Part shown: piece after piece, positions 45,606-53,782 of the stretch
Layout: each line of letters opens with the position of its first letter
Numbering within the stretch: the stretch's first letter is position 1
Source of the DNA: Candidatus Bruticola papionis
Lineage (GTDB): Bacteria; Vulcanimicrobiota; Xenobia; Xenobiales; Xenobiaceae
Direction of reading: 5' to 3'
DNA length: 64,000 nucleotides
NCBI GenBank assembly: GCA_002407045.1
Contig: DHKB01000022.1
Location: 41,999-105,998 of the forward strand
Made by a program: the position numbers and the translations under genes
Notes under the pieces: model-generated
Told to the model about the DNA's origin: nothing
What the model saw: only the letters and a program-made list of their open reading frames with translations
The model's database searches: none

Positions 45606-45976
45606 AACTACTCCTAACTCTTTCTTATATGTTGGCATGTAAGCCACAAGAAAATCGCCCCCCAAGGCCTCAAAAATTCTCTCTGCACCGCTACCAAGCG
45701 ACCACACACATATACTATTTTAAGTACATAGCTATTTCGCAACCGCAAAATCGCGGGTAGATATACGCAGAGAAAAAAGGTATGCGGCCACGTTCTAAGC
45801 AATTGAAAGCGGCGCAACGCCTCCCCCCTTTCATTCTCCGAAAAAACGCATTATCCCCCTTGGGATATATCCAAAAAAGCATATCAGTCTGTCTCACTCA
45901 ATACCTAAGAGCAGGAATTAAACATTTTTTTTCCCAAATTGATGCCGATTTTTATTTTTTGAAAGGGGTTTCGTTT
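45606..45976. other. Divergent intergenic region
   Basis: Between the start codons of the formylglutamase and aminopeptidase genes. It should contain two divergent promoters, but I see no convincing -35/-10 pair. In-frame extensions of both genes into this stretch have no ribosome-binding site and atypical composition. Confidence 0.4.
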
Positions 45977-47107
45977 ATGTTGGATCCTCGCTATAAAAAA
46001 TTAGCTCAAACCTTGGTTCACCATTCTTGCCGAGTCGAGCCTGGAGACAATGTTCTTGTGGAAGCAACGGAAATTCCGACTTCCATGCTGACCGTTTTGG
46101 CGGAAGAGATTTGTCAAGCCGGAGGTGTGCCTATTTTTAATGTTCAGAACCAGTCGATTATGCGTCAACTGCTTCTGGATCCCGATCCAGAAAAAGTAAA
46201 AGCCCGTTGTCAAGCTATAGGCGCTCTGGAGTTGGAGCGCATGAAACATGTTCAGTGCTACATTTCCATGCGCGGTATGACTAACGCTGCCGCTTTAGCC
46301 GACACTCCTCCGCAAAATGTGGAGATATATCAGAAATACTGGCAAAAACCAGTCCATTTAGAGCAGCGCGTCAAACATACTCGTTGGGTAGTCATGCGCT
46401 GGCCCAATCCAGCTATGGCCCAGCTGGCTCTTATGTCCACCGAAGCTTTCGAAGATTATTTCTTCGAGGTGTGCTTAGCCAACTATCAAGCTATGGAAAT
46501 AGCCGTTCAGCCTTTGAAAGAGCGTCTGTTACGTACAGACAAAGTGCGCTTAACCGGCCCCGGCACGGATTTGCGTTTTTCCATTAAAGACATAGGGGCT
46601 GTCCCCGATTTTGGTCGCCGCAACATTCCCGATGGCGAATGCTATTCGGCTCCCCACAAATATTCGGTAGAAGGTACCGTTGCTTTCAATACTCCTACCA
46701 ATTTCCGCGGCGTCCGCATGGATAATATTCGTTTGACCTTCCACGAAGGCAAAGTAGTAGAAGCTTCTTCTTCCGACACAGAAAATTTAAATCGCATTTT
46801 GGATATCGATGAAGGGGCCAGATATATTGGTGAATTTTCTCTCGGCTTCAATCCTTTCGTCGATAAACCAATAGGCGATACTCTTTTCGATGAAAAGATC
46901 AGAGGTAGCCTCCACTTAGCCTTAGGCAATTGTTACGACGCTGCCAATAACGGCAACAAATCTTCCATTCATTGGGATTTGGTACTTTGTCAAGAACCCG
47001 GCGGAGATGTCTATTTTGACGATCAGTTAGTTCGTCATAATGGTATTTTCGTTGATGATGAGCTTAAAGGCTTAAATCCCGACGAACTTAAGAAATCATT
47101 AGCTTAG
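45977..47107 (+). CDS. M29 family aminopeptidase (AmpS/PepS type)
   Basis: A metallo-aminopeptidase of 376 residues from the ATG at 45977 behind GAAAGGGG. M29 metal ligands are recognisable: Glu in DGECYSAP, Glu in IGEFSLGFNP, His in SLHLALGNCY and His/Asp in SSIHWDLVL. The N-terminal domain (LVEATEIPTSMLTVLAEE) is the family's nucleotide-like fold. Removes N-terminal residues from peptides. Single gene with terminator. Confidence 0.93.
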   Translation: MLDPRYKKLAQTLVHHSCRVEPGDNVLVEATEIPTSMLTVLAEEICQAGGVPIFNVQNQSIMRQLLLDPDPEKVKARCQAIGALELERMKHVQCYISMRGMTNAAALADTPPQNVEIYQKYWQKPVHLEQRVKHTRWVVMRWPNPAMAQLALMSTEAFEDYFFEVCLANYQAMEIAVQPLKERLLRTDKVRLTGPGTDLRFSIKDIGAVPDFGRRNIPDGECYSAPHKYSVEGTVAFNTPTNFRGVRMDNIRLTFHEGKVVEASSSDTENLNRILDIDEGARYIGEFSLGFNPFVDKPIGDTLFDEKIRGSLHLALGNCYDAANNGNKSSIHWDLVLCQEPGGDVYFDDQLVRHNGIFVDDELKGLNPDELKKSLA

Positions 47108-47134
47108 GGCCTAAGTACTTTTTAGTTCAACAAT

Positions 47135-47179
47135 AAGAAGACCCGAAGTTCCTTTGCAAAGGAATTGTCGGGCCTTCTT
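47135..47179 (+). terminator. Terminator between convergent genes
   Basis: Stem aagaag-acccga / tcgggcc-ttctt with an inner agttcctttgcaaaggaatt pairing. It lies 28 bp after the aminopeptidase gene and may serve both strands. Confidence 0.75.
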
Positions 47180-47213
47180 AGTTTAGAGCCTTATTATCGG
47201 TAGCACAAATTGT

Positions 47214-48050
47214 CTATCTTTGACGCTCCAAAAATTGGCTGATAAGTTGAGCCACTTCATCGCCATGATCAATTTGCGGATTATGACCTCCGCAAGCGAC
47301 TATTTTTAGATCAGCTTCAGGAATTAGCTCCTTAACGCGGTATCCTTGCTTTAAGCTAAAAAGCGGATCGAAAGTGCCAAAGATTATGAGTGAAGGCGCC
47401 TGTATTTTTGGATAAGCATCCCAGCAATTCCACTGCGAAAAGACCACTTTCGACAAGCAACCAGCCATTTGGGAACTAATATTAACTAGCCAAGGGAAAA
47501 ATTTGTGCACAGCATCGGCACCAGCCCAACAAGTTTTTAAGAAAAAAAGTACCGCCCCTGGCTCGAAACTTCCACACGTACTTATTAAAACCAAACGAGA
47601 CACCTTGTCAGGATTGTCAGCGGCATAACGGGCACTAAGATATCCACCCAAAGAATGGCCGATTAAGATAATGGGCTCGGCAAAATTCATTTCTTTAAAC
47701 CAAGCACAAATATCATCATAAAATTCGTCTATTTTCTCCGTCTCGTGCCAAGGCGTACCGCCGTGACCGCGCAAATTGGGAGCCACTAATCGATAATTTG
47801 GAGCTAAGAGCCGATATTGACTTTTAAAACTTAACCAAGAACTGGCCGCACCGTGCAAAAGGACTACGGTAGGCCCACTTCCCGTCTCATAAGTTAAAAG
47901 ATAACGCCCTCTACCGCAGGCTACTTTTCGGGCTTTAAATTGATCTTGAATATTATTTTGATAATTCAAATTGTTGTGCTGCCAGATCCCATCCATTCGT
48001 TTTTTGCCATTCACGACTTTTCCATGTGCTCCTGCCCCATTATTGCACAT
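47214..48050 (-). CDS. Alpha/beta hydrolase
   Basis: The oxyanion-loop HGAASSW, nucleophile elbow GHSLGG, acid FGTFDPLF and histidine in CGGHNPQIDH form the expected catalytic set. 278 residues as read from ATG 48050; GTG 48014 or ATG 47996 are possible shorter starts because the first 18 residues lack conservation. No signal peptide. Substrate unknown; divergent from the ECF transporter genes by 39 bp. Confidence 0.88.
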   Translation of the reverse strand: MCNNGAGAHGKVVNGKKRMDGIWQHNNLNYQNNIQDQFKARKVACGRGRYLLTYETGSGPTVVLLHGAASSWLSFKSQYRLLAPNYRLVAPNLRGHGGTPWHETEKIDEFYDDICAWFKEMNFAEPIILIGHSLGGYLSARYAADNPDKVSRLVLISTCGSFEPGAVLFFLKTCWAGADAVHKFFPWLVNISSQMAGCLSKVVFSQWNCWDAYPKIQAPSLIIFGTFDPLFSLKQGYRVKELIPEADLKIVACGGHNPQIDHGDEVAQLISQFLERQR

Positions 48051-48089
48051 AGCAGGGGGCCGCCTTGAAAGTGAGAAAAGAGCGCCCCT

Positions 48090-49559
48090 ATGCGCCTAGA
48101 TGCAAAAACGTGGGCCTTACTTCCCTTAGCCGCCGCCCTAAATATCACCGGAGGTTGGCTAACTTCAGCCCTAAAAATTCCATTATATCTGGACTCGCTG
48201 GGAACGATTTGGGCAGCTTGTCTAGGCGGCCCGCTGGCCGGAGCAGCCACAGCTTTAATCAGCGGGCTTATTAGTGCTGCCGCCAATAGTCCCATATGGC
48301 TATGCTTCTTGCCTCCAGCTTTGCTTGTAGGCTTGGTGGCAGGCTACTTAAGTCGCCAAGGCTTTATGCAAAATTTAAGCTTAGCGTCTTTTATGGGCCT
48401 AATTTTGGGCTTGACGGCGGCTTTGGCTTCGGCCCCCATAGCGGCCTATGTGCTCCATGGAAGCAGCGGCGGCGGTACCGATCTGGTGGTAGCGGCTTTT
48501 CGTTTAGCCGGCTTAAGCACCTTGCACGCTTGCTTAGCTCAAAGTTTAACTATAGATCCTGTAGATAAGCTAATTAGTTGCTTGATAGTTCAATCATTAC
48601 TCGCCTCTATGCCCACACGTTTGCGCAACAGCTTTCAGAACGGCGTCAACCTAAACGGCATGGCTATTTCCGGCTACTTATTTAAGCCGCAACAGAAAGT
48701 TCTGGGCGACACATATTCTCCTCTATCTACCATGCCGTCAGCTTCTCTTTCGCGCGGTTTTTATCGTCCAGGCACCAGTTTTTTGCACAAGCTGACGGCC
48801 GAAACTAAAGAAGTGCTGTTCATTTTTGCTACCGCCGCCGCTTTATCGTTTCCCCTTACCTTGTCTTGGCAAGATGCCCAAGGCTACGTACATTGCGCTC
48901 CCTTAGCTTATTTGCCTGTGCTAGCGCTAGCCTTGGGAATTTTAAGTTGCTTAGGCCGTATTGCTTTGCCTTTTAGTCGCACTCTATTGCTAACAGCCGT
49001 TCCTCTGTCTGTCTCTATGATTTTAATTAACGGACTTCTGGGGCCAACTGATTTCAAGCTTGCTCTAGGAGATATAGGCAACTTAAATTTATCGATACAA
49101 GCCGCTTGCCAGGCCGCCCAAACAGCTTTGCGCATTACAATTATGTGCGAAGCAGCTCTGTTATTGCTTTTTACTACTAAACAAGAAGAACTTATGCGCA
49201 GCCTAGAGTCCAAAGGCGTGCCTCCAAAATTTGCTTACGCTGTTTTGGCAGCTATCAACGTAGCGCCACAAATGGTCAACCGTGCCCAACGATTGTTAGA
49301 AATACAAGCTGCCAGAGCTATGCCCTGGGGAGGCACGCTCAGGCAAAAAATAGCTCGCCTTCTTCCTTTGGCCGCTCCTTTAGTATTGACTGCAGCCTAT
49401 GAAGCGGAACAAACAGCCTTAACTTTAACCTCACGCGGTTTGGGAGCGGCCCAACGGCGTACTTACCTAACCAGTCCCCACACTTCTTTACCGGAGCGCC
49501 TTTTGCAAGCGGCTTTAATAATTGCCACCATTTTGCTTCTGCTTAAGCCATTATTCTAA
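48090..49559 (+). CDS. ECF transporter S component fused to EcfT
   Basis: The 489-residue membrane protein has two halves. Residues 1-170 look like an S component with NITGGWLTSALKIPLYLDS and GGPLAGAATALISGLI, a pattern seen in a group of vitamin-type S components. Residues about 230-489 are an EcfT (CbiQ) energy-coupling protein, with the coupling motifs LEIQAARAM and LTLTSRGLGAAQRR. Usually these are separate genes. It is followed 13 bp on by a fused double ATPase, so the two genes encode a complete ECF transporter. Substrate unknown. Confidence 0.85.
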   Translation: MRLDAKTWALLPLAAALNITGGWLTSALKIPLYLDSLGTIWAACLGGPLAGAATALISGLISAAANSPIWLCFLPPALLVGLVAGYLSRQGFMQNLSLASFMGLILGLTAALASAPIAAYVLHGSSGGGTDLVVAAFRLAGLSTLHACLAQSLTIDPVDKLISCLIVQSLLASMPTRLRNSFQNGVNLNGMAISGYLFKPQQKVLGDTYSPLSTMPSASLSRGFYRPGTSFLHKLTAETKEVLFIFATAAALSFPLTLSWQDAQGYVHCAPLAYLPVLALALGILSCLGRIALPFSRTLLLTAVPLSVSMILINGLLGPTDFKLALGDIGNLNLSIQAACQAAQTALRITIMCEAALLLLFTTKQEELMRSLESKGVPPKFAYAVLAAINVAPQMVNRAQRLLEIQAARAMPWGGTLRQKIARLLPLAAPLVLTAAYEAEQTALTLTSRGLGAAQRRTYLTSPHTSLPERLLQAALIIATILLLLKPLF

Positions 49560-49571
49560 AAGTTAATTAAC

Positions 49572-51290
49572 ATGCTAGAACTTAAAGATTTTACTTTTAC
49601 ACCTAAACTTAGTACTAAACCGATATTGGAAGCTATTTCCTTCCAGGCTCACCCGGGAGAATTGATTGCTCTAACTGGAGCTTCAGGCTCTGGGAAAAGT
49701 ACACTTTTACAAGCTATAGCTGGCTTTATACCCGACTTAATAAAGGGAGAGATAAAAGGCGAGCTATACCTTGACGGCCACCCACTTAAAAAGCTCACAC
49801 CTGAAGAGCGTTTACACAAGCTAGGTTACATATCTTCACAACCGCACTACCAACTCTCAGGTATTTGCTCCACAGTGAAAGAAGAGGTGGCCTGGAGCTT
49901 AGGTAATTTGGGCGTCGACCCGGAAGAAATGCGCACTCGCACCGAGCGTATTTTGCAAGCTTTCAATTTGCAAAATGTGGCCGAATGCCATCCTCAGTCA
50001 CTCTCCAGCGGTCAGCAACAGCGCCTAATCATAGCTTCTGTGCTCATTTTGGAGCCCAGTGTTTTATTATTAGATGAACCTGCAGCCTTTCTCGACAATG
50101 AGGCACGCCAAACTCTTTTGGATTATACGCTTAAATTAGCTTCTTCTCAGCGACTGATAATTTGGGCTTCTTCAAGTTTAGAAGAAGCTGCCTCTTTTCC
50201 ACGCTGGTTGCAATTAGACAAAGGCAAACTTATTGGCGACGGTCGCCCTTACTTACTTCCCGATGTAGGTAGCCTCAAAGCCCCCTGGACTAGAGTATTG
50301 CAAGACTTAAATTTAGAGAAAAAGCAACCTATAACCACTTGGCCAGTTACCGAAGCTGAATCAATAGATTTTTTGCACCAGAATTGGCCAATAGAGGATG
50401 GCAAATTGAGACCTGCACCACAGGATATAGCCTACTTAAACTTAACAGAAAAAGCACATACTGCCCCGTTAGCTACAGACTTAACTATAAGCTGGCAAGA
50501 CGTTTCTTTTAGTTACGACGGGAAGAAACCGACATTAAGCAATATTACTCTGACTTTGCAAGGGCCAGATTGTGTAGCTTTTTGCGGTTCTAACGGAGCG
50601 GGGAAAACGACTTTAGCTCAAATGAGCAATGGTTTGCTGCGTCCTCAAAAAGGCGCTTTACTTATAGACGGCCACGATACGAGCAATATTCCCTCTTGGC
50701 AACTAGCCTCCCAAGTGGGCTTCATTTTTCATAATGTACGCGAACAAATATTCGCTCCCGATGTTTGGTCAGAAACAGCTTTTGGCCCTCAGAACCTAGG
50801 CTTAAGGGCCCAAGAAGTTGAGCAACGCTGTCAAGAAGCCTTAGAGCTTACCCATTTGCTCAACTTAAAAGATATACATCCTTATGAATTGAGCAATGCT
50901 CAATTGCGCCGTCTTACCTGGGCCAGCGTTTTAGCTATGCACACAAGAGCTATAGTTATGGACGAGCCCAATGCCGCCTTAGACGAAGAAAGTTGGCAAA
51001 TTTTTGTCGGTATACTTTGCTATTTGCGCGAACAAAGAAGGACTTTGGTCATTTTAATTACTCACAATATGGATTTAATCAGCCGCTATTGTCAGAAAAT
51101 AGTTTTACTTAACCAAGGCAAATTAGTCGATTTTGGCAACACGAAAGAAGTATTGCTACGCCATAGGGAATTGCCACGCCCAAGCGCAACTAAGTTTGCT
51201 CAAGCCTTGCAACTGGGCACAGATATTGTTGACAGTACACAACTAAAGCGAGAGTTGCAAGCCTCCTCTTCAGACAGTATTGCAGGATAA
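49572..51290 (+). CDS. Fused double ABC ATPase of an ECF transporter (EcfA-EcfA')
   Basis: The 572-residue protein contains two ABC domains. The first has GASGSGKST, signature LSSGQQQR and Walker B VLLLDEPAAFLD. The second (about 300-570) has GSNGAGKTT, a degenerate signature LSNAQLRR and VMDEPNAALDEES. Standard EcfA1/EcfA2 are separate proteins. The second signature lost both glycines, so the second composite ATP site may be weak or inactive. Works with the fused S-T protein just upstream. Confidence 0.92.
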   Translation: MLELKDFTFTPKLSTKPILEAISFQAHPGELIALTGASGSGKSTLLQAIAGFIPDLIKGEIKGELYLDGHPLKKLTPEERLHKLGYISSQPHYQLSGICSTVKEEVAWSLGNLGVDPEEMRTRTERILQAFNLQNVAECHPQSLSSGQQQRLIIASVLILEPSVLLLDEPAAFLDNEARQTLLDYTLKLASSQRLIIWASSSLEEAASFPRWLQLDKGKLIGDGRPYLLPDVGSLKAPWTRVLQDLNLEKKQPITTWPVTEAESIDFLHQNWPIEDGKLRPAPQDIAYLNLTEKAHTAPLATDLTISWQDVSFSYDGKKPTLSNITLTLQGPDCVAFCGSNGAGKTTLAQMSNGLLRPQKGALLIDGHDTSNIPSWQLASQVGFIFHNVREQIFAPDVWSETAFGPQNLGLRAQEVEQRCQEALELTHLLNLKDIHPYELSNAQLRRLTWASVLAMHTRAIVMDEPNAALDEESWQIFVGILCYLREQRRTLVILITHNMDLISRYCQKIVLLNQGKLVDFGNTKEVLLRHRELPRPSATKFAQALQLGTDIVDSTQLKRELQASSSDSIAG

Positions 51291-51348
51291 ACGCCAATCC
51301 TTTCAAAAAACATACGGACATTTTTATGCATTTTATGGAGGAATCCTT

Positions 51349-52635
51349 ATGTGCTGGGCTTCAACCCTTCTGGCCGTTCCCGCTCTTACAGTTTTAGCTC
51401 TTGAATTTATTGCTTCATCTCGCGCCGACGCCGTCGTCAGAGCCGCCGCCGAGCAAGTAGATAATATGCGCGTCGAGTATCCCGACGCCAGCCACGCTCG
51501 CTTGCGCTTTTCTTTTCCTTTCCAAAATTCCGGTACTCAACAGGGCTTAGTCATTGATGCTCACGCTTGCTTACAACCTATCGGCTTGCGCTATTCCGAT
51601 TTACATCCTATCGTAAGTTTAATCAATCCTGAAGCTCCCAGAGAAGACGGTTACTGGGAAGCTGTCATCATTAAACCTGGTAAAAAACTGACCGCCGAAG
51701 TCGAAATTTGGTTGACTGCTCCCGACGTCCGTAAAGCCGTCGCCGAATTGGGTGAATTCCGCGTAGATATCAACTTCAAATACTACTGCCGCACCCCTAT
51801 GAAGTATAAACGTCAAGTTATTACCCTTAATGCCGCCGAGTTTAAGGAAGTAGCTCCCGAAAGACGCAAAGCCGTCAGCGTCAAGCCTCCCAAAAAGGAA
51901 ATTGCTCCTGACGCTCCGGCCGTTCCCGTTCCTACCCGCTTGCTCATGCCTGGCGACGATATTATTGACGTAGTAAAAGAATACACTGCCGATATAGCCA
52001 AGCCCGGTGACATTATCGCCTTAGCCGAAAGCCCTGTAGCCATTATGCAAGGCCGCGTTGCCTATTGTGAGGATATTAAACCTCGCTACTTGGCCCGCCG
52101 TCTCAATATGGTCTTTGATATGAACTCCTCTCTCTCATCTGTCTACTCCTTGGAAATGGCCTTCCGCGAAGTCGGCACTTGGAAGATCCTTTATGGTATG
52201 TTCCGCGGTTTGATTGGTAAAATTATCGGTCGTCCCGGTGAGTTCTATCGCATTACTGGCCGTATGGTAGCCGCTATCGACGATTGCACCGGTACTTTGC
52301 CTCCCTTCGATAAACATGTAGTCTTGGCTCCGGCTTATCCTCAAAAAGTATGCCAAGAGATTAAAGAAGCTACCGGTTTCGATGTAACTATTGTCGACGC
52401 CAATGACTTGGGTAAAGTTGATGTATTAGCTATTACCGATCCCAACCGTAAAGCCGAAGTAGTTGAAGCTTTGAAGCCCAATCCTCAGGGCAACGCCGGC
52501 GAAATGACTCCTTTGGTAGTTATTAGAGATCGCCGTGTCACTCCAACTACAGTAAACGTAGTTAAGACTGAGCCTATGCCTGCCGTAAAGCCAGCTACAA
52601 AACCTGCTACAGAAGTTCCGGTTCCTCAAGCCTAA
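51349..52635 (+). CDS. Membrane-anchored CofE-like (F420-0 glutamate ligase family) protein
   Basis: The 428-residue protein from ATG 51349 (ideal GGAGG seven bases upstream) begins with a hydrophobic segment (about 5-22). An extracytoplasmic-looking beta-rich domain to about 200 is followed by a CofE/PF01996-type domain: PGDDIIDVVKEYT, KPGDIIALAESPVAIMQGR, and later GRPGEFYRITGR and AAIDDCTGTLP. CofE adds glutamate to coenzyme F420-0, but bacteria carry relatives of unknown substrate. No other F420 gene is present. Codons are GCC/GTC-rich, suggesting high expression. Confidence 0.78.
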   Translation: MCWASTLLAVPALTVLALEFIASSRADAVVRAAAEQVDNMRVEYPDASHARLRFSFPFQNSGTQQGLVIDAHACLQPIGLRYSDLHPIVSLINPEAPREDGYWEAVIIKPGKKLTAEVEIWLTAPDVRKAVAELGEFRVDINFKYYCRTPMKYKRQVITLNAAEFKEVAPERRKAVSVKPPKKEIAPDAPAVPVPTRLLMPGDDIIDVVKEYTADIAKPGDIIALAESPVAIMQGRVAYCEDIKPRYLARRLNMVFDMNSSLSSVYSLEMAFREVGTWKILYGMFRGLIGKIIGRPGEFYRITGRMVAAIDDCTGTLPPFDKHVVLAPAYPQKVCQEIKEATGFDVTIVDANDLGKVDVLAITDPNRKAEVVEALKPNPQGNAGEMTPLVVIRDRRVTPTTVNVVKTEPMPAVKPATKPATEVPVPQA

Positions 52636-52687
52636 GATAAAAAGGCTAAAACGGTAAGCACCACCTTGCCGTACAAAAGCTCATAAA

Positions 52688-52723
52688 TATAGCCCCGGCC
52701 AGAGTTTTCTAGCCGGGGCTATA
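52688..52723. terminator. Strong bidirectional terminator
   Basis: tatagccccggc / gccggggctata with a 12-base loop. It separates the convergent cofE-like gene and tatC. T-rich sequence follows on the plus strand (tattttg). Confidence 0.88.
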
Positions 52724-52752
52724 TATTTTGTTTAATCAAGTAAAATTGAGCA

Positions 52753-53496
52753 TTATTTAGCAAAGCGCAAGAAAAGCAAGCTTAGCTCAAATAAGGCTAT
52801 AATAGGGCCAGCCACCACGGCACAAGTAAAAGCATCGGGCGTAGGGGTGATAATCGCTGTCAGAACTAAAATAGTAAAGTAAGCTACTCGCCTAGCTCCA
52901 GCCAACTTCTCATAGGAAATAAGACCAATTTTGGCTGCCCCGATTATTACTATTGGTAGTTCAAAGACGCAACCACAAACCAAAATTAGTCCAGAGGCAA
53001 AGCCCACTACTTCACCTATAGTCCAAAGCGCCGTAATACCTTCAGTTTGGAAACTAAGAAAAAATCGCCACATAATAGGCAAAGCCACAAACCAAGCAAA
53101 AGCGGCTCCAGAAGCAAAAAGCAGCAAACAAAGAGGGGCCAAGGCAAGCACTAAGCTGCGTTCTTTACGTGTCAGAGCTGGATTAACAAAAACGCCAATA
53201 TTATAGATAATAACTGGCAGAGAGATAAATAGCCCAGCGACCATAGCTAATTTTATGAAAGCCATAAAAGCTTCGGTAGGGCTGGTATAGACAAAAGTGA
53301 AGCCCTGACCGGCCATAGCTCTCACTTTGGCTAGAAACCGATCTACATAGCAGTAGGCCACACAACTGACTGCCAGCCAAGTAATTGCGCAATAAAAAAC
53401 ACGGCGACGCAACTCTTCCAGATGCTCGCTTAAGCTGAGCTCTACATCTTGATCGGCAACTTCCTGGCTGTTTTCTTCTTCTCGCTGCTCGTTCAA
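52753..53496 (-). CDS. tatC: Sec-independent protein translocase TatC
   Basis: The 247-residue protein has six membrane helices and the conserved N-terminal LSEHLEELRRRVFYC and the ALTRKERS loop. It recognises twin-arginine signal peptides. The N-terminal 20 residues are acidic. It begins three bases after the tatA stop. Confidence 0.95.
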   Translation of the reverse strand: MNEQREEENSQEVADQDVELSLSEHLEELRRRVFYCAITWLAVSCVAYCYVDRFLAKVRAMAGQGFTFVYTSPTEAFMAFIKLAMVAGLFISLPVIIYNIGVFVNPALTRKERSLVLALAPLCLLLFASGAAFAWFVALPIMWRFFLSFQTEGITALWTIGEVVGFASGLILVCGCVFELPIVIIGAAKIGLISYEKLAGARRVAYFTILVLTAIITPTPDAFTCAVVAGPIIALFELSLLFLRFAK

Positions 53497-53499
53497 AGT

Positions 53500-53709
53500 T
53501 TAATGTTTTTCCTCTATCGCAGATTTAGATTCAGTGGAAGCGGAAGTGGCTGTCGAGTTGCCTTCTTCGTAGCCTTCTTTAAATTCCTGACCGACTGAGC
53601 GCACGTTATTGAGCATTTTTTTGCCTAATTTGCCAATATATTTGGGACCGAAAAGCAAAACAGCCGCTCCCAAAATTAAAGCCCACTCTCCAAGTCCCAA
53701 ACCAAACAT
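53500..53709 (-). CDS. tatA: Twin-arginine translocase subunit TatA
   Basis: The 69-residue protein has an N-terminal helix starting with Gly/Leu (FGLGLGEWALILGAAVLLFGPKYI), the conserved FGPK hinge, an amphipathic helix and an acidic Ser/Thr tail. TatA forms the pore with TatC. No tatB is present, so this is a TatAC-type system. Confidence 0.95.
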   Translation of the reverse strand: MFGLGLGEWALILGAAVLLFGPKYIGKLGKKMLNNVRSVGQEFKEGYEEGNSTATSASTESKSAIEEKH

Positions 53710-53782
53710 AGCTATTTAAACTCCATAAAAAAAAGATACAGCAGCCCCCAAAACAACTAGCAAAGGGCTTTTTCTAGGGTAA

